From Tumebacillus_A lipolyticus (GTDB lineage Bacteria; Bacillota; Bacilli; Tumebacillales; Tumebacillaceae), in the NCBI RefSeq assembly GCF_042682745.1, contig NZ_JBHUIO010000005.1, forward strand, positions 310,001-374,000: DNA of 64,000 nt, in the 5' to 3' direction. The notes beneath the pieces were generated by a model. That model saw nothing but the letters and a program-made list of their open reading frames with translations, searched no databases and was not told where the DNA came from. Positions 8,420-16,410 of this stretch are shown here, one piece after another (position 1 is the first letter of the stretch; each line of letters begins with the position of its first letter). Position numbers and translations under genes: made by a program.

Positions 8420-9583
8420 TTACAGCGAGTTGCGAACGTTTAAACGCCCGCATTGCCAATAGGTGCCCGTGCCGGTGATCGGGTCTGCCCCGGCGCAAAG
8501 CTTGCTTTCGATCCCTGCGTTTGAGATGCCAGGATTGGCAGCTCGCACCAGCCCGGCTGCGCCGGCAACCATCGGAGTGGACATCGAGGCGCCCGACATG
8601 GTCGTCATGCCCCCGCCCATCTTGGTCGAGAGGATCGAAGTTCCTGGAGCTGCGATGTCAACCCAAGTCCCGTACGTGGTGAAGGAAGCTTTGTTATCTG
8701 CACTGTCTGTCGCTGCGACCGAGAAGACGTGGTTGTAGGCGGCCGGATAGTTCTTGGTCGTGCTCGCCGATCCACCAGCCGCCGCCACGATAAATGCGCC
8801 TGCGCTCCACGCATTGTCGATCGCCGTCTGGAAGGCGGTGCTTGCGCTCGATCCGCCCAGCGACAACGAGATGATCTGCGCGCCGTTGGTCACCGCCCAG
8901 TTCACCCCGCTGATGATGTCAGACGTGTAGCCCGATCCTGCGGCGTTCAACACTTTGACCGGCATGATCTTCGCGTTCCAATCCACCCCCGCACCGTCGA
9001 TGCTGTTGTTAGTGCTCGCCGCTGCGATCCCGGCTATATGAGTGCCGTGGCCGTTGTCATCGTCGGCGATGCTGTCCCCGTTGACAAAATCATAGCCTGG
9101 CACGATCTTCGCGACCAGATCTGGATGATCGAGATCCACCCCGGTGTCGATGATCGCGATCTTCGACGACGTCGAACCGAGCGTATAGTCCCACGCTTGC
9201 GGCGCGTTGATCTTTTGCAAGTGCCACTGGCTGGAGTAGGCGGGATCGTTCGGGACTGCGTTTGCCGTCATGATCGCATCGAGCTCCGCGTGTTCCACAC
9301 TCTCGTCCGCCTTCAGCTGAGCGAGCACTTTACCCGCTTGCCCAGCCGGCACTTTCAGCACTTTCCAATCGCTGTCGAGCGATTTTTTCACCGTCGCGCC
9401 ATGCTTGGCAGCAACGCTTGCCGATCGATCCGCTTTTCCCGCCTTCAGCTTGACGATGATCTGGTCGGTGCTGACAGAGATCCCTTCTGCTGTTGTCGCC
9501 GCCGTCACACCTGCTGTCGGCAATAGGGCTGTCCCCAGTGCCACCGCGAGAATGGCGCTGGCTGCTCGCATTCTTTTGCTCAA
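8420..9583 (-). CDS. Secreted thermitase-like S8 protease 1, oxyanion Asn replaced
   Basis: A 387-residue preproprotein: signal peptide (about 1-29), I9-type inhibitory propeptide (about 38-105), then a thermitase-like catalytic domain starting PNDPAYSSQWHL. The triad is present as Asp146 (DTGVD), His179 (HGTH) and Ser333 (SGASMSTP). The oxyanion-hole asparagine is not: the segment that reads AAAGN in three paralogues reads AAAGG here with identical flanking length, so residue 271 is Gly. In subtilisin this change lowers activity strongly, so the enzyme may be weak or have altered specificity (inference). It is the last of six tandem paralogues in the direction of transcription and has its own terminator. 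Confidence 0.93.
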   Translation of the reverse strand: MSKRMRAASAILAVALGTALLPTAGVTAATTAEGISVSTDQIIVKLKAGKADRSASVAAKHGATVKKSLDSDWKVLKVPAGQAGKVLAQLKADESVEHAELDAIMTANAVPNDPAYSSQWHLQKINAPQAWDYTLGSTSSKIAIIDTGVDLDHPDLVAKIVPGYDFVNGDSIADDDNGHGTHIAGIAAASTNNSIDGAGVDWNAKIMPVKVLNAAGSGYTSDIISGVNWAVTNGAQIISLSLGGSSASTAFQTAIDNAWSAGAFIVAAAGGSASTTKNYPAAYNHVFSVAATDSADNKASFTTYGTWVDIAAPGTSILSTKMGGGMTTMSGASMSTPMVAGAAGLVRAANPGISNAGIESKLCAGADPITGTGTYWQCGRLNVRNSL

Positions 9584-9615
9584 TTGGATCGCCTCCTCTT
9601 TTTCTGCTTGCTTCT

Positions 9616-9652
9616 ATAAAACCCCCTCTCCTTCCGAAGAAGAAGAGGGGGT
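9616..9652 (-). terminator. Terminator after subtilase paralogue 2
   Basis: ACCCCCTCT/AGAGGGGGT arms (9621-9629 and 9644-9652) and TTTTAT on the minus strand. Confidence 0.85.
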
Positions 9653-9667
9653 CGTGAACCCCTGTGC

Positions 9668-10828
9668 TTACAGGGAGTTGAGTGCGTTTACGCGGCCGTA
9701 TTGCCACCAACCAGGTACACCGATCGGGTCAGCGCCGCTGAAGATCTTGCTGACGATCCCTGCGTTGGAGAGGCTCGGGTTGTTCGCTCTGACCAGACCT
9801 GCCAGACCTGCGACGACCGGAGTCGCCATCGAGGTACCGGACATGGTGGTCATGCCACCGCCGAGGCGAGTCGAAAGGATCGAGGAGCCCGGAGCTCCCA
9901 CGTGTACCCAAGAGCCGTAGGTGGAGAAAGAGGATCTGTTATCCGCGCTGTCGGTCGAACCGACCGCTACCACGTTGTTGTAGGCAGCCGGGTAGTGTTT
10001 TACCGTATTGCCGTTGTTGCCTGCAGCTGCCACGATGACCACGTTATTAGCCCACGCGTTGTTGATCGCCGTTTGGAAGGATGCGTTCGCAGCACCGCCG
10101 CCGAGTGACATCGAGATGATGTTCGCACCGTTGGCGACCGCCCAGTTCACGCCATTGATGATGTCAGACGTGTAGCCCGAACCACCAGCGTCAAGAACTT
10201 TGACCGGCATGATGCGCGCCTTCCAGTCAACACCAGCACCGTTGAGGTTGTTGTCGGTGCTCGCAGTCGCGATGCCCGCGCAGTGCGTGCCATGACCGTG
10301 ATCGTCCTGCGCGTTGGTCGTTCCGGTGATCGCGTTGTATCCACCGATGATCTTCGCGGACAGATCCGGATGCGTCAAGTCAACGCCGGTATCGATGATC
10401 GCGATCTTCGTCGACGTCGAACCGGTGGTGATGTTCCACGCTGCCGGAGCTTGAATCTTCGGCAAGTGCCACTGGCTGGAGTAGGACGGATCGTTCGGGG
10501 TGAGGTCGATCTTCATGATCTGATCGAGCTCTGCGTATTCGACGTTCGGATCAGCTTGCACCTTCGCGAGCGCGTCGCCCACATTCCCATCAGCCACTTT
10601 CAGCACTTTCAGGTTGCCGTCGATCGCCTTTTTCACCGAAGCGCCAGCCTTAGCAGCAACTGCTGCCGTCTGATCCACCTTGCTCGGCTTCATCTTCACG
10701 ATGATCTGGTCAGTGCCAGGGTTTACCACCGCTTCCGACTTTGCTGCGGATACACCCGCTGCCGGAAACAGTGCTGCCCCGAGGGCAACCGCCAGAAATG
10801 CTCCTGCTACTTTCTTCATCTTCGCCAT
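9668..10828 (-). CDS. Secreted thermitase-like S8 protease 2
   Basis: A 386-residue extracellular serine protease with signal peptide (about 1-28), I9 propeptide (about 38-105) and a complete catalytic domain. Asp146, His179, oxyanion Asn271 (AAAGN) and Ser333 (GTSMATP) are all present. HGTHCAG carries the free cysteine position known from thermitase. The ATG at 10828 is preceded by AAAGGAGG. Just upstream lies the inverted repeat shared with paralogue 5, and the mature proteins of 2 and 5 are very alike, suggesting a recent duplication. Expected role: degradation of environmental protein. Confidence 0.95.
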   Translation of the reverse strand: MAKMKKVAGAFLAVALGAALFPAAGVSAAKSEAVVNPGTDQIIVKMKPSKVDQTAAVAAKAGASVKKAIDGNLKVLKVADGNVGDALAKVQADPNVEYAELDQIMKIDLTPNDPSYSSQWHLPKIQAPAAWNITTGSTSTKIAIIDTGVDLTHPDLSAKIIGGYNAITGTTNAQDDHGHGTHCAGIATASTDNNLNGAGVDWKARIMPVKVLDAGGSGYTSDIINGVNWAVANGANIISMSLGGGAANASFQTAINNAWANNVVIVAAAGNNGNTVKHYPAAYNNVVAVGSTDSADNRSSFSTYGSWVHVGAPGSSILSTRLGGGMTTMSGTSMATPVVAGLAGLVRANNPSLSNAGIVSKIFSGADPIGVPGWWQYGRVNALNSL

Positions 10829-10851
10829 TTTGATAGCCTCCTTTATATATC

Positions 10852-10870
10852 GCGAACTCGAATCGTTCGC
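10852..10870. repeat. 19-bp inverted repeat upstream of paralogue 2
   Basis: GCGAAC (10852-10857) and GTTCGC (10865-10870) with a 7-base spacer lie just upstream of the ribosome-binding site. The same element with one spacer change occurs at 14793-14811 before paralogue 5. It could be an operator or an mRNA hairpin. Confidence 0.6.
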
Positions 10871-11004
10871 TTATAATGTAAGTGTAATGTAATAAATGTA
10901 ACAACACAAATCAGGAAATCACCCATTTCACCAAATAACGACCACTTTCCACAGCTTTATTCGATAAAACTAAAGATAACGTCAAATTTCTTCATAATAT
11001 TCTA

Positions 11005-11041
11005 ATAAATACACCCCCTTACTAATAGTGAAGGGGTGTAT
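11005..11041 (-). terminator. Terminator after subtilase paralogue 3
   Basis: ACACCCCCTT (11011-11020) pairs with AAGGGGTGT (11031-11039); ATTTATT follows on the minus strand. Confidence 0.75.
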
Positions 11042-11082
11042 TGCGAAAATGATTTTCGTGAATGGCTTTCTGAGATTCCTGC

Positions 11083-12246
11083 TCATAGTGAGTTGAGTGC
11101 ATTGACGCGGCCATATCTCCACCAGACGCCAGTGCCGGTTATCGGGTCTGCACCAGTGAAGATCTTGTTGACGATCCCCGCGTTGGAGAGGCTCGGATTG
11201 TTCGCTCTGACCAGACCTGCCAGACCTGCAACGACCGAAGCAGCCATCGAGGTGCCCGACCAATTGCTCATGCCACCACCCAGTCGAGTCGATCTGATCG
11301 AGGTACCTGGGGCTGCCACGTGTACCCACGAGCCATAGGTGGAGTAAGAGGATTTGTTATCCGCGCTGTCTGTCCAAGCGACCGCTACGACGTTGTTGTA
11401 TCCGGCTGGGTAGCGTCTCACCGTGTTGCCGGAGTTGCCTGCCGGCGCTACGATGACCGCACCTGCCGCCCAAGCGTTGTTGATCTCCGTTTGGAGCACC
11501 GCGTTGTAAAGAGAGCTGTCCAACGACATCAAGATGATATGTGCGCCGTTGGCGGCCGCCCACTTCACGCCGAGGATGACGTCAGACGTGTAGCCTGGAG
11601 TGCCCGCGTTCACAACTTTGATCGGCATGATACGCGCTTGCCAGTCAACTCCTGCACCCTCCTGATAGTTGTTAGTGCTAGCAGCTGCGACCCCTGCAAC
11701 CTGAGTTCCATGGCCATGGTCATCCTGCGCGACGCTGTCTCCGTTGGCAAAGTCGTAGCCGGGAATGATCTTCGCCGACAGATCCGGATGGGTGAGATCT
11801 ACACCCGTGTCGATGATCGCGATCTTCGTCGACGTCGAACCGGTGGTGATGTCCCACGCTGCCGGAGCTTGGATCTTCGTCAGGTGGTATTGGCTGGAGT
11901 AGGAGGGATCGTTCGGGGTGAGGCTGATCGTCATGATCGGATCGAGCTCTGCATACTCGACGTTCGGATCAGCTTTTAGCTTGGCGAGCACGTCGCCCAC
12001 GTTCCCATCCGACACTTTTAGCACTTTCAGGTCGCTGTCGATCGACTTTTTCACTGTCGCACCGCTCTTAGCAGCGACGGTTGCCGTCTGATCCACCTTG
12101 CTCGGCTTCATCTTCACGATGATCTGGTCGGTACTTGGAGAAACCGTCGCTTCCGATTTTTCTGCGGTCACTCCCGCGCTCGGCAGCAGAGCCACCCCGA
12201 GTGCAACCGCAAGGATTGCGCCCGCTATTTTTTTCACCTTCGCCAT
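11083..12246 (-). CDS. Secreted thermitase-like S8 protease 3, divergent
   Basis: A 387-residue paralogue with signal peptide and I9 propeptide. Asp146, His179, Asn271 and Ser333 are retained, but conserved surroundings have changed: HGTH reads HGTQ (182), the substrate-lining SLGG reads SLDS (243-244), AAAGN reads APAGN, and GTSMATP reads GTSMAAS (337 Pro to Ser). The clustering of changes around the cleft suggests relaxed constraint or new specificity. The ATG at 12246 is chosen because AAAGGGG stands 8 bases upstream; the upstream sequence is nearly identical to that of paralogue 4. Confidence 0.92.
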   Translation of the reverse strand: MAKVKKIAGAILAVALGVALLPSAGVTAEKSEATVSPSTDQIIVKMKPSKVDQTATVAAKSGATVKKSIDSDLKVLKVSDGNVGDVLAKLKADPNVEYAELDPIMTISLTPNDPSYSSQYHLTKIQAPAAWDITTGSTSTKIAIIDTGVDLTHPDLSAKIIPGYDFANGDSVAQDDHGHGTQVAGVAAASTNNYQEGAGVDWQARIMPIKVVNAGTPGYTSDVILGVKWAAANGAHIILMSLDSSLYNAVLQTEINNAWAAGAVIVAPAGNSGNTVRRYPAGYNNVVAVAWTDSADNKSSYSTYGSWVHVAAPGTSIRSTRLGGGMSNWSGTSMAASVVAGLAGLVRANNPSLSNAGIVNKIFTGADPITGTGVWWRYGRVNALNSL

Positions 12247-12277
12247 TCGGATCGCCCCTTTCCTCATCCATACTTTG

Positions 12278-12307
12278 CATCCCCTTCACCAGATCGGAGA
12301 AGGGATG
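12278..12307 (-). terminator. Hairpin after subtilase paralogue 4
   Basis: CATCCCCTTC pairs imperfectly with GAAGGGATG. No clear T run follows, so termination would be weak. It resembles the hairpin after paralogue 5. Confidence 0.45.
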
Positions 12308-12322
12308 TATCGAGATCCCTGC

Positions 12323-13483
12323 TCACAGGGAATTGCGTGCGTTTACGCGGCCACATTGCCACCAGGTAGGAACACCAATCGGGTCTGCTCCAGCGCAGAT
12401 CTTGCTGATGATCCCCGCGTTGGAAAGGCTCGGGTTCGCCGCGCGAACCAGGCCTGCTACCCCTGCGACGACCGGAGCAGCCATCGAGGTGCCCGACATC
12501 GTAGTCATGCCACCGCCGAGGCGAGTCGAAAGGATCGAGGTGCCAGGAGCTGCCACGTATACCCAAGTGCCGTAGGTGGAGAAGGAAGATTTGTTGTCCG
12601 CACTGTCGGTCGAAGCGACCGCTACCACGTTGTTATACGCAGCCGGATACTGTTTCACCGTGTTGCCGTTGTTGCCTGCTGCCGCCACGATGATCGCACC
12701 TACCGCCCACGCGTTGTTGATCGCCGATTGGAACGAAGCGTTCGCAGCACCACCGCCGAGCGACATGTTGATGATATGCGCGCCGTTAGCAACCGCCCAG
12801 TTCACACCGTTGATGATGTCAGATGTGTAGCCCGAACCACCAGCGTCAAGAACTTTGATCGGCATGATTCGCGCTTGCCAATCAACGCCAGCACCGTTGG
12901 TGCTGTTGTTGCTGCTCGCAGCTGCAATCCCTGCTACATGAGTACCATGACCGTGGTCGTCCTGTGCATTGGTGGTTCCGGTGATCGCATTGTATCCGCC
13001 GATGATCTTTGCGGACAAATCTGGATGGGTAAGATCTACACCCGTATCGATGATCGCGATCTTTGTCGACGTCGAACCAGTGGTGATGTCCCACGCTTGC
13101 GGAGCTTGGATCTTCGGCAGGTGGTATTGACTGGAGTAGGATGGATCGTTCGGAGTGACGCTGATCTTCATGATGTGATCGAGCTCTGCGTACTCGACGT
13201 TCGCATCATTTTGTAGCTTAGCGAGCACGTCGCCCACATTCCCGTCAGCCACTTTCAGCACTTTCAGGTTGCTGTCGATCGACTTTTTTACCGAAGCGCC
13301 AGCCTTAGCAGCGACGGCTGCCGTCTGATCCAGCTTGCTCGGCTTCATCTTCACGATGATCTGGTCGGTGCTTGGAGAAACTGTCGCCTCCGGTTTTTCT
13401 GCGGTCGCACCCGCGCTCGGTAACAGAGCTGCCCCGAGGGCAACCGCAAGAATTGCACCCGCTATTTTTTTCACCTTCGCCAT
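12323..13483 (-). CDS. Secreted thermitase-like S8 protease 4
   Basis: A 386-residue preproprotease with complete catalytic residues: Asp146 (DTGVD), His179 (HGTHVAG), Asn271 (AAAGN) and Ser333 (GTSMAAP). The signal peptide and I9 propeptide are nearly the same as in paralogue 3, while the catalytic domain is closer to paralogue 2 (both have the GGYNAITGTTNAQDD loop), so the array has probably exchanged segments by recombination. The ATG at 13483 has AAAAGGGG upstream. An active extracellular protease is expected. Confidence 0.95.
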   Translation of the reverse strand: MAKVKKIAGAILAVALGAALLPSAGATAEKPEATVSPSTDQIIVKMKPSKLDQTAAVAAKAGASVKKSIDSNLKVLKVADGNVGDVLAKLQNDANVEYAELDHIMKISVTPNDPSYSSQYHLPKIQAPQAWDITTGSTSTKIAIIDTGVDLTHPDLSAKIIGGYNAITGTTNAQDDHGHGTHVAGIAAASSNNSTNGAGVDWQARIMPIKVLDAGGSGYTSDIINGVNWAVANGAHIINMSLGGGAANASFQSAINNAWAVGAIIVAAAGNNGNTVKQYPAAYNNVVAVASTDSADNKSSFSTYGTWVYVAAPGTSILSTRLGGGMTTMSGTSMAAPVVAGVAGLVRAANPSLSNAGIISKICAGADPIGVPTWWQCGRVNARNSL

Positions 13484-13554
13484 TCGGATCGCCCCTTTTC
13501 TCATCCATACTTTTCATAGCACCTTAAAAAAATTTGATGATCGTACCGTCTTTC

Positions 13555-13594
13555 TTATAAACACACCCCTTCACCAAATTGGCGAAGGGGTGTA
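13555..13594 (-). terminator. Terminator after subtilase paralogue 5
   Basis: ACACCCCTTC/GAAGGGGTGT arms (13563-13572 and 13584-13593) with GTTTATAAG following on the minus strand. Confidence 0.75.
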
Positions 13595-13607
13595 TTGAGA
13601 TCCCTGC

Positions 13608-14768
13608 TTACAGGGAGTTGAGTGCGTTTACGCGGCCATATTGCCACCAACCAGGAACACCGATCGGGTCAGCGCCGCTGAAGATCTTGCTGACGATCCC
13701 TGCGTTGGAGAGGCTCGGGTTTTTCGCTCTGACCAGACCTGCCACCCCTGCGACGATCGGAGTCGCCATCGAGGTACCGGACATGACGGTCATGCCGCCG
13801 CCGAGACGAGTCGAGTTGATCGAGGTGCCCGGAGCTGCTACGTGTACCCAAGAACCGTAGGTGGAGAAGGAAGATCTGTTATCCGCGCTGTCGGTCGAAC
13901 CGACCGCTACCACGTTGTTGTATGCGCCCGGATAGTTTTTCACCGTGTTGCCAGCGTTACCTGCCGCCGCCACGATGACCACGTTATTAGCCCACGCGTT
14001 GTTGATCGCCGTTTGGAACGCAGCGCTGGAGCCGGTGCCGCCCAGCGACATCGAGATGATGTTCGCGCCGTTGGCGACCGCCCAGTTCACGCCGTTGATG
14101 ATGTCAGACGTGTAGCCCGAACCTGCAGAGTTCAGAACTTTGATCGGCATGATTCGCGCTTGCCAGTCAACGCCTGCCCCGTTGGTGCTGTTGTTGGTGC
14201 TCGCAGCTGCGATCCCTGCGCAGTGAGTGCCATGACCGTGGTCATCCTGTGCTACGCTGTCTCCGTTGACAAAGTCGTAGCCAGGGATGATCTTCGCGGA
14301 CAGATCCGGATGGCTCAGGTCAACGCCGGTGTCGATGATCGCGATCTTCGTCGACGTCGAACCGGTGGTGATGTCCCACGCTTGCGGAGCTTTGATCTTC
14401 GGCAAATGCCACTGGCTGGAGTAGGACGGATCGTTCGGGATGAGGTTGATCTTCATGATCGGATCGAGCTCTGCGTACTCGACGTTCGGGTCAGCTTGCA
14501 CCTTCGCCAGCACGTCGCCCACTTTCCCGTCGGTCACTTTCAGCACTTTCAGGTTGCCGTCGATCGCCTTTTTCACCGAAGCGCCTGCCTTCGCAGCGAC
14601 GGATGCTGTCTGATCCACCTTGCTCGGCTTCATCTTCACGATGATCTGGTCAGTTCCAGGGTTTACCACCGCTTCCGGTTTTGCTGCGGATACACCCGCT
14701 GCTGGCAGCAGTGCTGCCCCGAGGGCAACCGCCAGGAATGCTCCTGCTACTTTCTTCATCTTAGCCAT
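13608..14768 (-). CDS. Secreted thermitase-like S8 protease 5
   Basis: A 386-residue preproprotease closely related to paralogue 2, including HGTHCAG, AAAGN and GTSMATP, so catalytically complete. The calcium-loop region reads PGYDFVNGDSVAQDD as in paralogues 1 and 3, another sign of shuffling. The frame is open for 47 codons upstream, but AAAGGAGG stands before the ATG at 14768 and the signal peptide starts there. The upstream region shares an inverted repeat and a TTACACTTACATT block with paralogue 2. Confidence 0.95.
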   Translation of the reverse strand: MAKMKKVAGAFLAVALGAALLPAAGVSAAKPEAVVNPGTDQIIVKMKPSKVDQTASVAAKAGASVKKAIDGNLKVLKVTDGKVGDVLAKVQADPNVEYAELDPIMKINLIPNDPSYSSQWHLPKIKAPQAWDITTGSTSTKIAIIDTGVDLSHPDLSAKIIPGYDFVNGDSVAQDDHGHGTHCAGIAAASTNNSTNGAGVDWQARIMPIKVLNSAGSGYTSDIINGVNWAVANGANIISMSLGGTGSSAAFQTAINNAWANNVVIVAAAGNAGNTVKNYPGAYNNVVAVGSTDSADNRSSFSTYGSWVHVAAPGTSINSTRLGGGMTVMSGTSMATPIVAGVAGLVRAKNPSLSNAGIVSKIFSGADPIGVPGWWQYGRVNALNSL

Positions 14769-14792
14769 TCTGATAGCCTCCTTTATTTTTTT

Positions 14793-14811
14793 GCGAACTT
14801 GAATCGTTCGC
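14793..14811. repeat. 19-bp inverted repeat upstream of paralogue 5
   Basis: GCGAAC (14793-14798) and GTTCGC (14806-14811) at the same position relative to the start codon as the copy at 10852-10870. Confidence 0.6.
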
Positions 14812-14955
14812 TTACAATGTAAGTGTAATCTAATAGTTACAATCACACAAATCAGAAATCCCGCAAATTTCGCCCGCAATAGGCAATTTTCACAGATTAT
14901 TACCAACAATCTAAATTTTTCACACCAATCTTTATTATCAGTTTATTTTTTTATA

Positions 14956-14985
14956 CAAAAAGACACCTCGATTTTTCGAGGTGTC
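14956..14985 (-). terminator. Terminator after subtilase paralogue 6
   Basis: GACACCTCG/CGAGGTGTC arms (14962-14970 and 14977-14985) then TTTTTG on the minus strand. Confidence 0.85.
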
Positions 14986-15004
14986 CGACCGACCTGATCA
15001 CAGA

Positions 15005-16144
15005 TTAGAACCCGTTTACCGTGTTGTACATGTTTAATCTGCGGAAGGAGTAGCCGATGCTGTCACCTTGCGTCAGCACTCTGGTCTCCACGGTCGCTTT
15101 GCTGTAGGTCAGGTTGCAGGACCAAGCGAGCGACATCGCACCGGAGACGAGCGCAGCCGAATAGGAGGAGCCCGAATAGGTTGCGACCCCACCGCCCATG
15201 CGAGTGGTGATGATGTTCGCCCCTGGCGCTCCGATATCGACATAGGAAGCGGTGACAGCTGGCACGTCTGCCGCCGTGGTCGCCGTCACCGCGACCACAT
15301 TGTTATAGGCTGCCGGATAGGAGGGCGGTGAATTGGAGTCTGCCGCGGCGACGATGATGCATCCCATGCTGTGCGCATAGTCGATCGCCGCTTGGAAGGC
15401 GCTCGAATAGGAACCGCCCGCCAGCGAGAGGTTGATCACATTCGCTCCGTTGTTCGCCGCAAAATAGATGCTGTTGATGATCGCTGAGACCGTGCCCGCC
15501 CCCGATGCGTTTAGCGCTTTGATCGGCATGATCTTCGCGTTCCAATCCATGCCAGCGATCGCGTTGGAGTTGTTCCCGCTGGCAGCCGCAACGCCCGCTA
15601 CCGCCGTCCCGTGCCCATTGTCATCGCTTGCGACCGAATCGTTGTTCACATAGTCGTAGCCTGCGACGATCCTGCCAGCGAAATCGGGGTGGCTGAGGTC
15701 GACGCCCGTATCTATGATCGCGATCGTGCGCGACGACGAGCCCGTAGTGATGTCCCACGCCAGCGGTGCTTGCACTTTCGTCATATACCACTGGCTCGGG
15801 TAGGAGGGATCGTTCGGGATCATCTGGATGCTGACCGGTTGATCCTCTTCCACCGCCTCGACTCCTCCATCGGTGCGGAGCGCTGCGATCTGCGCTTTCG
15901 ACTCACCAGCCGGAATTTTCATCTCGTACCAATCGCTGTTGCCGATCTGCTCGATCTTGCTCGCCTTGTGTTTTCCCGCAAGCTTACCCGCTTGTTGACC
16001 CGCTTTCACCTTGACCAGCAGGCTGACCTCTTCCACCCGTTTCTCGCTGCCCAGATCTGAAGTTGCCGCCTGTGCAGACAGCCCTGTCGCGCAGGTCAAG
16101 GAGAGCGCCAACAGCGTGAGCGACGCTGCTTTGAACCGTTTCAT
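15005..16144 (-). CDS. Secreted S8 protease-like protein 6, degenerate active site
   Basis: A 379-residue secreted paralogue, the most divergent of the six. Asp145 (DTGVD), His178 (HGTAVAG) and Ser327 remain, but the serine box GTSMATP reads GSSYSAA and the oxyanion segment AAAGN reads AAADS with a two-residue deletion after it, so no Asn sits at the usual position. The C-terminal half has replaced many core glycines. It may be inactive or act as a binder or decoy (inference). It keeps an intact frame, signal peptide and ribosome-binding site, which argues against a simple pseudogene. Confidence 0.88.
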   Translation of the reverse strand: MKRFKAASLTLLALSLTCATGLSAQAATSDLGSEKRVEEVSLLVKVKAGQQAGKLAGKHKASKIEQIGNSDWYEMKIPAGESKAQIAALRTDGGVEAVEEDQPVSIQMIPNDPSYPSQWYMTKVQAPLAWDITTGSSSRTIAIIDTGVDLSHPDFAGRIVAGYDYVNNDSVASDDNGHGTAVAGVAAASGNNSNAIAGMDWNAKIMPIKALNASGAGTVSAIINSIYFAANNGANVINLSLAGGSYSSAFQAAIDYAHSMGCIIVAAADSNSPPSYPAAYNNVVAVTATTAADVPAVTASYVDIGAPGANIITTRMGGGVATYSGSSYSAALVSGAMSLAWSCNLTYSKATVETRVLTQGDSIGYSFRRLNMYNTVNGF

Positions 16145-16228
16145 CTTATGTCCTCCCTCTCTATTTTTAAAATTGTTACTTTTTAATTATATATCAAACA
16201 AAATCTATAGAGCGAAAAATTTCTCGAC

Positions 16229-16273
16229 AAAGGAAAAAGCACCCCGTTTCCGCTACGGGGTGCTTTTTCCTTA
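16229..16273. terminator. Bidirectional terminator between subtilase 6 and trmB
   Basis: A perfect 18-bp inverted repeat (16230-16247 and 16255-16272) with A and T tracts on both sides. It lies about 140 bases past the trmB stop; the stretch between holds nothing recognisable. Confidence 0.85.
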
Positions 16274-16410
16274 CGAACCACCAGTTTGCTTTAGCTGGCT
16301 TCCCATCTCTCTCTGTTATGTAGCCGCGAAAACGACTCACAAGAATCAATATATGGCCGACCCGCTCAATTATGCGTGTCGATCGATCAGGACAAACGGC
16401 GCGGGCGCCG

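Noticed and set aside
10852..14811. Repeated sequences in the protease region considered as a CRISPR array
   Set aside because: Only two short inverted repeats about 4 kb apart are present; the other repetition is paralogous coding sequence.
13608..14909. The longer 433-codon form of subtilase paralogue 5
   Set aside because: The extra N-terminal 47 codons cover the shared promoter and inverted-repeat region, and a strong ribosome-binding site and signal peptide mark 14768 as the start.
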